Part shown: in pieces, positions 55,736 through 64,000 of the stretch | Position numbering within the stretch: position 1 is the first letter of the stretch | Layout: the number at the start of each line of letters is the position of its first letter | Assembly (NCBI GenBank): GCA_029582265.1 | Contig: CM055816.1 | Coordinates: forward strand, 29,246,366 to 29,310,365 | Direction: 5' to 3' | DNA: 64,000 nt | Origin: Zoroaster sp. YZ-2022 | Taxonomy: Eukaryota; Echinodermata; Asteroidea; Forcipulatida; Zoroasteridae | Program-made: the position numbers and the translations under genes | Notes under the pieces: generated by a model | Seen by the model: only the letters and a program-made list of their open reading frames with translations | Databases searched by the model: none | Told to the model about the DNA's origin: nothing

Positions 55736-55739
55736 AAAA

Positions 55740-57030
55740 AAAAAAAAAAAAAATACAGATGCGTGGGTATAAGACCAGAAACTGGAGACATACACTGAGA
55801 CGCAATAGAAACTTACCACTTGTTTTAGAATAGCATAACATTGTAATGGTTCAAAATAAGACAACACAACAATTTGGATTAGAAATTTTGGCATTTTATT
55901 GAGGAAATGTCCACGTTTTGTCCACTGTACTCGATCCCATTTGTATCCACTTCACTGCGAAACGTCAGAGGGTCACGTTTCAGAGAGTCACATTGTGATT
56001 ACTGATAATTTAAGGTCGAAAAAGTGGCAAGTTTCTATTATGCCCTCAGTATATATAATAATTGAACCGAGTCATGAAAATTCCATAATAATTTTATTTT
56101 CACAATTTATATTTGTAAAGTCCACCATCATGGTAGAGTGACAAATTCAAAAGGTCCTGGTGTTTTTCCCAAGAGGGAATTAATAATCAGGTCAGGTGAC
56201 TGAAAGCACACTTGTATGCTAATTTATGTCAAAGGTCAGCCTTCAGTCCTATATATTATCATATATTTGTGTATATAAGATAGAGGCAATACCATGTACA
56301 TTATGTATTTACTATTATGTACTCATATTACAGTTTATGTGGACGGCTTTAATGTACAAATTACCCCGTCGTTTTTTCTACTATTTATTGAAATCACCAC
56401 TTTTATTGCAGTGGGTGTACAAACAAAACGAAACAAAGCTTGTAACAAAATTGATGGTTTATGGCAAACAGAACTCCCTGATGGTTTCTTTAAAGACAAA
56501 CATCTACCATCGGAGTGTTCTGCTTTGAAGCTCTGTGTTAATGGACTCCTAGTTGTCTACTTGTGGCTGTTAATGTGTTTGTACGTGTATTTTCAAATTA
56601 ATGCTTTTTATCTGAAATACTTCTGTGAACTATAAATTTATAAGAATGAGCAGTGTTATCATGTCAGTTTGTTTTGTATGATGCCAAGGGGTTCGAAAGA
56701 AGGGAATCACTTTTCAAAGTGGTGGTACTTTAAAAAAAAAAATTGTCAAGTCCATTTTGAAATTGGAGAGGTTTGAGACTCTAGGCGGCAGCAGATTAAG
56801 CGATCTTGTTTCAGATGTTCTCAATGTTGTACTTGTGCTTGGAAATATATGAACAATGGAAAATGGACCTAGGATCTCAAAGGTATCCCATTGGGGGTAA
56901 GATGCTGGCTGGATAAAAGACTCCAGCAGGATGTTATTTTAGTTTTTGGAAGTAGCGGGCAAGTTTGGGTGAGATTTTATAGTTGCGCTATTTTTGATCT
57001 GAATGTTGATGGGTCGTCTAGCCTGGTTGA
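55740..57030. other. Unassigned DNA
   Basis: No supported gene. The open frames around 56226-56635 are AT-rich, hydrophobic by composition and lack homology signals that I recognise. Confidence 0.4.
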
Positions 57031-57172
57031 GGATTTGGAAACGGCTTTGAGGTTTTGGAACCAGCCTTGATGATTTGGAACCAGCCTTGATGATTTGAAA
57101 CCAACCTTGATGATTTGGAACCAACTTTGTGGATTTGGAACCAGCCTTGGTGATTTGCAACCAGCCTGCATG
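57030..57172. repeat. 20-bp tandem repeat, about seven copies
   Basis: Unit CCAGCCTTGATGATTTGGAA with changes. All three minus-strand frames stay open through it by chance. Confidence 0.8.
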
Positions 57173-57628
57173 GTATAGTTGTATTGCTGGTCTCATGTTT
57201 TGTCTCAATTTTGATAGTCATCTTTGGAGAGCCACACAAAAGATGACTGATTTTTGGCAAATCCATTAATGTATTTTGTGAATAATTAGTAATTGGTTTC
57301 ATACATAACAACCGGACATGGATATGCTGTTTTTTTGTTTACTATTTCTAAATAAAGGAGCATTTCGAGCTACTGCAGTTATTAAGTATATATGTATTGT
57401 ATAATGTAGTATTGTGGAAAATGCAAAATGTCAGCTTTAAGTAGATATTTTGTGGGCAGGTTCATGTACTGCATGGTGCATTGGTGTGAATTTCTTGAAA
57501 ACAAGTCGGTGGGGTCAGAATTGAATGCATGATGGACATAAGAAAGTGTTCAGTAAACCAGTGGTGTAAGTTGTTCATGTACATGTATGTATTTGTACAC
57601 TAGAGCATGCTGAATATACAAGTGGGTT

Positions 57629-57990
57629 TTTTATAACAAAAGAGAACAATGGGTCCTCGGTTGGTGGTTATTGTTTGCAAATGTCCTCTGATGAAATATG
57701 TGTACAAATCAAATGGGAGATGTCTAACAACAAAGGGAACAATGTTTATGGTGTAAACCGAGGAATTATAACAAAAGAGAACAATGGGTCCTCGGTTGGT
57801 GGTTGTTTGCAAATGTCCTCTGATGAAATATGTGTACAAATCAAATGGGAGATGTCTAACAACAAAGGGAACAATGTTTATGGTGTAAACCGAGGAATTA
57901 TAACAAAAGAGAACAATGGGTCCTCGGTTGGTGGTTATTGTTTGCAAATGTCCTCTGATGAAATATGTGTACAAATCAAATGGGAGATGC
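57629..57990. repeat. 133-bp tandem repeat, three copies
   Basis: ATAACAAAAGAGAACAATGG, GTCCTCGGTTGGTGGTT and CAAATGTCCTCTGATGAAAT recur at 57635, 57768 and 57900. A degenerate fourth end follows at about 58020. Confidence 0.85.
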
Positions 57991-58851
57991 CAAAGCAAAG
58001 TTGGATGTCCAACATACAAGGGAATACAATAGAACAGTTGGTGGTTGGTTTACACCATCAACAAACGTGTAATGTACTGGGATGTAATGTAACTGTTTTA
58101 TGTTAAAGAGCATAAACTACAGGAGAAGACCATGTAGTCTAGTGAGGTTTGGAAACATTGTTGAGGGAGATTTTGAGTAATGCCATTGCACACATCCTGT
58201 GGGATGTCAGCAATTTTGGCATTTTGGCACATGCACAGAACTTGATTAGTTTGTTTTGGAGATCATGGTTTAAAAATAAAAAATGTTCTGAAATTGGCCC
58301 TTGGTTATATAACCAATGTTGTACCTTTCCTTTAATCAATAATGGATGATTACACTGTCAAAGGTTGTAGATGTACACGGATAGATGAAGACGGATATAG
58401 GGGATATTTCGTGCGTAGCAGCTAAATATTTGTTAGTAAGCAATCCAGCAATCAGTATTCATTATGAAGTAGGTGCATCACATGGGGGCCAGGTTTTTAT
58501 TATTTAAACTGCTTAACTAAAGGGGAACATTGCTTGAAATCAGATTCATACATGTACTTAATAACGCAAAATTGTGACGTCAAAACCTGAAATTCACATG
58601 GAATGGTTTCCCAGTTAGTTGATGACGCAAGTTAAACTTGCACGAATCGTGGACAGGTGGCAAGGCGGGAATAGTGCAAGCCTCCTGATTGGACAAATAA
58701 ATCTCCTGTTGATACCAATCATTTTGGTTGGTACACCTGCCCGGGACGGGTAACTTAACCACCAAGCAGAAAACAATTTATCATCCTGACTTATTTCAGA
58801 GTATATCAATGGCGGTTCAAGCCAACACTGTCAAACTATTGTAATGATTCT
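57991..58851. other. Unassigned DNA
   Basis: No gene or repeat that I can support. Confidence 0.4.
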
Positions 58852-59087
58852 TTAACCCTCCTTGTGTTTGACCATTTGAAACCATTCAAAATTTCCACTT
58901 ACCAAAATGGCCATTGGTTTTGTACACACATGGTGATACCATTTGAAAAGTGTTGGTAGCAAACTTTACTACCATTCAAATGTTTTTGAATGGTGGATAC
59001 ACTACACCTTGGTGTGTTTCACAAAACGAATGGTTTCAAATGGTGCATCAACTTGTCTGAAAAACGCACAAGAACTAGGAGGGTTAA
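58852..59087. mobile_element. TTAA-bounded element, family C
   Basis: TTAACCCTCCTTGTGTTTGA ... AAGAACTAGGAGGGTTAA, 236 bp, with both TTAA intact. The interior is built of CATTTGAAACCATTCAAA-like words and is unrelated to families A and B, yet the ends agree. Only copy in the window. Confidence 0.82.
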
Positions 59088-59577
59088 TGCAGAGCTTGTG
59101 AAATTTCTGTCAGGACTAGTAATTAGTTTTAGCATTACCTACCCAACTGGCTGGTATTAAATAAAAAGGTCCATGGAGACCCACATGGAGACCCACATGG
59201 AGTAAATATCATTGTTTTGAGACGAGGTATATATTTTTGGTTTGCTGATTATTATAAAAATTCTGGCTCTGGTGGAGAAAAAGTAGTATTACATTTTCAT
59301 AGAAAAAAACATGTATAAATTTGCAAACCAGCTTATAGTATTAAGTGAAATTGTACCACAAATAGTTAGTGGTGACTGTGTCATTGGACTTTATTATGAA
59401 AACTGTATCATGGACACCCACAAATAAACCTATGAATCTCATGTTCATGTCCAAACTGGACAGATGTTCCGCACTGTCCAGTTGTACTTACAGGGACCGA
59501 GTTGTCTGGTCCATCAAAGGCTAATTAACCCCCACTTTTTCCCAGGTGCCCACAGTAGCAGTTTTGATCATATTTAA
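59088..59577. other. Unassigned DNA
   Basis: GACCCACATGGA occurs twice in tandem near 59178. Otherwise plain. Confidence 0.4.
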
Positions 59578-59758
59578 AGGGACAGTATCGTCACGCTGAA
59601 GGCATGGAATCAGTGTTCTGTTTAAGATGAACACAGTGACTGAAAATTACTGGCTCATTTATGCAGCAGCAATGACCTTATCAAGTGGGGTATTATTTTC
59701 GGTCACTAAAACTAGCATTCTGATTCCATGCCCTGTTGATCGTACCAATCGTACCTGT
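59578..59758. mobile_element. Element J, complete
   Basis: GGCATGGAATCAGTGTTCTG and GCATTCTGATTCCATGCCCT are inverted. The interior is as at 27112 but in reverse. Confidence 0.72.
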
Positions 59759-59788
59759 TGATCGTACCTTTAACTTACCAATATAGTA

Positions 59789-60062
59789 TTAACCCTAACC
59801 CCCCTAGGTATTCTGGCTAGGAACCTTCCTGAATCCTCCAAAATCCAACAGTGCACTTTTGGAAACATGCCCTTATCTTCAAAATGTGCCATGCATTTTC
59901 ATTGATCTTTCATATTCAGCACTTATGGCCTGTACTTCTTGCCAGGTAGCAATTTTGTCCCATTTGATGAGGTGAAAGTATCAGTTTCCAAAAGTGCTGA
60001 ATTTTTTTTCCAAAAAGTGCCCCTTGGAGGATTTTGCAGGATTTGGGGGTGATGAGGGTTAA
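59789..60062. mobile_element. TTAA-bounded element, family D
   Basis: TTAACCCTAACCCCCCTAGG ... GGATTTGGGGGTGATGAGGG then TTAA. Close relative of 36103-36373. Confidence 0.78.
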
Positions 60063-60488
60063 TGATGGAATTCTTGCAGAGGAAACTGTAGTGTGTACAT
60101 GTATTACAGTAAGGGGGGGCAGTGTTACAACAATGCTTCACTTTCATAAGAAACCCTTTCTTTATTTGTATTGCTGCTCATGTAGTTTGTCCAAAATATG
60201 CTCAATCAAAAAAAATGTCAATTTTTTTTCTTATATAAGTTGTCATAATGCCAACGAAATTAAAATGTTATTTTATGAATAATGACATAAAATATAGTAT
60301 TTGTAAATGAGTATGTGCGGAGAATATTGATTATAAAAATGATATGCTTCATTGATGTTAAATGATGTGTGTCAGTCTCTTCTGTTTTACAGTGTATGGT
60401 GTGAATAAATTATAAACTGCCCGCCACTTCTTTATAATTAGGGCCTTATTCTAAGGTGTTGAGGGGGATACAAAACACAAATAACTAA
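60063..60488. other. Unassigned DNA
   Basis: An AATAAA at about 60403 is the only marked word. Confidence 0.4.
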
Positions 60489-60735
60489 AATGTGACCCGC
60501 TCTGGCAAAATCTGAAACTTCTCAGCATTTACCATAATGCGTAACAGCCATGAAAAGGTCAAAAACTGACCCTAGTCCCTAGTTTGAGATTTTCATGTCA
60601 CCATATAGAGCACTTTCTCTAGATTTTGATGGAAAAAGAAAAATCCTGAAATGTTGTTGGGAACATTGGAAATTTTCACAATAAATTTGGGAGGTCACAC
60701 TGATAAGTTTAAGGTTTTGCAAGAGCCAGTCACAT
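60489..60735. mobile_element. Element K, second copy
   Basis: ATGTGACCCGCTCTGGCAAA ... GGTTTTGCAAGAGCCAGTCA (then CAT). 247 bp, matches 38346-38598 along its length. Confidence 0.78.
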
Positions 60736-60819
60736 ACAGGGAAATACAACTACATAAAAAAGTCAAAAACACTTGAGTTCAAGTGTTTGTTAGAACAAAT
60801 TCAGTCACGGCGTTCGTGT

Positions 60820-61365
60820 CAACTTCCGGTTCAATCAAATTATCATCGATGATGTCAATCGTATTTTGCAAAGGTGTATCATTCTTTATTATAACAATAT
60901 CAATTTCATATTCAAAAGACATATCAATTTTGTGTTAGAATGTGTTGAATTTAAACTTCCTGTTTAGACCGGAAGTTTAGACCGGAAGTAAAGGTCATGT
61001 CAGGTGATTTGAAGGTCATATATAAACACAATAAAACAAAACTTCCTCATGATCATGAAACAATAACATTAGTACCTGCTTTGTTTCAATATCTGAGATA
61101 CGGGGCGCTCTGAACTTTGATGACATCATCAAACATTTGTTTAAAAGATAAGATGTCACTAATCACAGAAGTCATATTATTTTTCTAAACCCGCCGCCAG
61201 AGGGCACTGTGACAGGTGATGTCACATTTTTGAAAAGGTCACATGTCAATAGCAATTTCGTCCATGGAAGGCACGCCCAAATACAATATCATGGACTCTA
61301 TAAAAGTGCTTCAGAATATTTCTTCACTTAAACTTCCGGTTTCGACCGGAAGGAGAGGTCAGATT
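60820..61365. promoter_or_regulatory. Cluster of ETS-type CCGGAAGT palindromes
   Basis: ACTTCCGGTT (60822), GACCGGAAGTTTAGACCGGA (60968 on) and ACTTCCGGTTTCGACCGGAA (61332), with AGGTCA words beside each. It may be a decayed repeat with paired ends or a regulatory cluster. Confidence 0.35.
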
Positions 61366-61751
61366 GGGCATGTCTGTGTACGAAGTATCACATATGACTT
61401 TAATGCACGCCTAAAGACAAGCAGCGACAACTGTGGCCATATCAAAATGGCTACCCTTGCAACAACATCCCAAGATGGAAACGACAAACAGAGACTGAAT
61501 AGCGCAATCTAAATTTGAGCAACCCACACTGATGGGTGGGGTTACATAGACATATACTTAACTAACTCAGTAAAGTTAAATTTGAACAAAATTATTTATT
61601 CGTATCATGTTATTAATGACGTCCGTAATAATTACGTACCATGCAGCTGTGTCGTCATGAAATTGCAGTGAACTATTTATTTCACGGTAAAATGGATTTT
61701 CAGGGTATTTTCAGGGTAAAGGTATTCATAGTGAAAAAACTTTCCCTGTTG

Positions 61752-61965
61752 TTAAACCCACTACAATTAAACACTAGGAACTACTTCTCCATGAACTTAA
61801 ATCTTGTAACCCAACTTCATTCATTATTACAATAAATTTATCTTTGTTCATGAGCTAATTAAACCCCCTACAATTAAACACTAGGAACTGCTTCTCCATG
61901 AACTTAAATCTTGTAACCCAACTTCATTCATTATTACAATAAATTTATCTTTGTTCATGAGCTAG
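61752..61965. repeat. Tandem duplication, about 106-bp unit
   Basis: TACAATTAAACACTAGGAAC ... TTATCTTTGTTCATGAGCTA occurs twice in a row. A piece (CTTGTAACCCAACTTCATTC) recurs near 62390. Confidence 0.85.
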
Positions 61966-62506
61966 TAATTATACAAGTTTTAAGTATTATGTGTAAGTTT
62001 CATTTTGCTGACATTCAAATTATACCAAAATGTTTGTTGTGTTTGAGAAACATTAATGTTTAAGAAGTTTTACCATGTCACAAACTGCAAACAGGTTGTT
62101 GCTGGTTACATGAAGCTATGCATATTGTTTGAATATGTGATCTTGATTCTGGTCAGACACTAGTTTCTTGTTATGTTCACCAAAGGCACACTCTTGATTA
62201 CACTTTTAAAGTTAAAGGCACATTGGATGAAATTGCATAGAGTAAGAAATTACTCGTAAAGATGGGCACTACATCTTTAAGTGTGTAACCGACATTAGCA
62301 TCATGTAGTCAAAGTAAGGTGCATTGGTTAACATGCTGGATCAGTGTTTCACAGAACATTAATTTTTTTCTTTTTTTTTTCTTAAATCTTGTAACCCAAC
62401 TTCATTCATTGTATCAAAATTCTATATCCAGAAATATGTCTCTACCTTGTGAATACGCTTTCCATGAAATACATCTGTGGAAATTTTCTAAGTTAATATT
62501 TCTAAT

Positions 62507-62862
62507 TTTAAACCCTAACCTTCCCAAATCCTCCAAAATCCTCTTTGCTAAAGTGAAGGATTTTGAAGGACTGAGGTTACATGCTACTCTTGCTAAAGTG
62601 AAGGATTTTGGAGGATTGAGGTTATTAGGCATACTTGCCTTTCCATGGTACATGGACATCTATGTTTGTTGTAGTGATTGCAAGGTCAGTGCTTGTGGAC
62701 ACTGTTTATTGCTCCATGCATGCAGGGAGGGTCCCTGGCCATGTACATGTATCACAGATTAGAAACACATGTGCATATATGTCATGTGCTTGCTTTCCTA
62801 CTGAAGGATTTTGGAGGATTCAGGTTATGTGTAAGCAAATGGGCCTAGGGAGTTAGGGTTAA
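62507..62862. mobile_element. TTAA-bounded element, family D, long copy
   Basis: TTAAACCCTAACCTTCCCAA ... CCTAGGGAGTTAGGGTTAA. It holds repeated GTGAAGGATTTTGGAGGATT words. 356 bp. Confidence 0.68.
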
Positions 62863-64000
62863 TATTAATCTGTCTACATTTAAAGTTAAATTAACTGGCT
62901 TGCATCAAGCTTTTTTCCCCCAATTTTAGGAAGCTCACATGATATATATTTATATGTATCAGAAAAAAAATCAGTTACAAAAAAATATCAGCTAAAAAAT
63001 AATCAATCAGTTAAAAATCAGTTAAAAATCATATATCTATCATCATATATAAATCATAACAGCGGGAACAGCGGAAGCAGTGGCAGTGGCAGCGGCAGCG
63101 GCAGCGATCATAATCATAATCATAATCATAATTTTTTGCAATATCGCAAATATTTTTGAAGATATTTGTGATTTTTTGGGCGATGTCACATATTTGCAAA
63201 GATATTTGTGATATCTGATGTCCCTTCAGGGCCACAATAGCATTCTCCCCTGGCTACGCCAATGCCATTGCTTTTCCACTGTTGTTTACCGTTTCATGTC
63301 TTTGCCTACTGGTAGGTATCATCTCCTCCCCTTCATGATCAGTACTTTGCCCTGTCATTTTATCTCCTTGTTGACCTCTTTCATGGAGTAACTATAAAGA
63401 AATCGATGAAATAGACCCAATTACAAGCCTTGCTTTTAATGGGCCATTTATCACTACAGATCACTCCTTCGCTATAATTATAATTATACTTTTTACATGG
63501 AGTCGTCAGTAAGAAGTACATTAATTATGAACAGAAGAGGGCAATGCAGGCTACAGTCCTGCTCCCTGACCAGGAGCACCCTGGCTAGGTCCACCCTCCA
63601 CCTCTTTTCTTTTATCTTCCATAACAACTTTTATTCTCTAAAAGTTGGGGTTGTTTTTTAGCACGTTGACTTTTTGTACGAATGTCTGGATACCAAATAC
63701 TGACATATCTAGCCACGGCCTCTTTGGTCTGTCATACATATTTGTACATCTTCATTTTAATAATTCATTTCATGTATTTCTATTATGTTGTAAACTGTAA
63801 TGCTAACTTGAATTTCACAAAACCACTTTACAATCCAAATCTGAAAATGTTAAATAAAGGGAATGTACAACAATGGTAATTACCAGATTATCAGAGTAAC
63901 AAATAGTTATTTAAAATTTTACTTGATGTAAAGTTGATACAAGTACCAAAGGGAAAAAAATTAATCCATTATTTATTCAACTGTTATTAGGCTTGAACAA
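62863..64000. other. Unassigned DNA with short GGCAGC and ATAATC repeats
   Basis: 63069-63106 is GCAGTGGCAGCGGCAGC-type and 63106-63135 is (ATAATC)n. No gene is supported to the end of the window. Confidence 0.5.

Noticed and set aside
56226..56635. Hydrophobic open frames of 100-113 codons
   Set aside because: AT-rich sequence gives hydrophobic residues by chance. The frames overlap each other and show no signal peptide pattern, domain or splice structure.

Overview
The window is animal genomic DNA: multi-exon genes with GT-AG introns, a tRNA-derived SINE, many short transposon relatives and very large tandem arrays. There is no bacterial, phage or CRISPR signal. The one gene I recognise, the SINE tail and the dense TACATGTA-rich repeat landscape suggest an invertebrate deuterostome, perhaps an echinoderm. 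That placement is inference.

The gene is a plus-strand CDON/BOC-family cell-surface receptor (Hedgehog co-receptor family). I reconstruct 17 coding exons from 26320 to 53224. In order they give a signal peptide, five Ig domains, a Thr/Pro-rich linker, two fibronectin type III (FN3) domains, one transmembrane helix and a cytoplasmic tail, about 1048 residues. Five Ig domains plus a linker is CDON-like, but only the last two of CDON's three FN3 domains are visible. All ectodomain introns are phase 1 except the one inside the second FN3 domain, which is phase 0. The two large cytoplasmic exons (51446-51620 and 51985-52292) read through only if three single bases are missing from the assembly. 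As printed, the frame stops at 51523.

Region by region: 1-14950 is a mosaic of small transposons and unassigned DNA, with one weak candidate for a promoter and 5' non-coding exon at 4300-4966. 14957-20690 is a minisatellite of about 74-77 bp units. 20700-26250 is more small transposons. 26254-53224 is the receptor gene, whose introns hold a 21-bp array, an 87-bp array, an 11-bp AGGTCA array with DR5 spacing, an interstitial telomere-like tract, an 18-copy CCAAT-box array with exact 21-bp spacing and a 64-bp minisatellite of about 5.5 kb. 53225-54200 is the likely 3' UTR. 54200-64000 has repeats and no gene I can support.

The most informative repeat pattern is a set of short elements bounded by TTAA. 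At least three unrelated interiors share the same terminal inverted repeat (CCCTCCTA...TAGGAGGG). Two further families have telomere-like (CCCTAAC) or CCAGTTCG ends. This looks like piggyBac-type cross-mobilisation. No transposase gene was found in the window.
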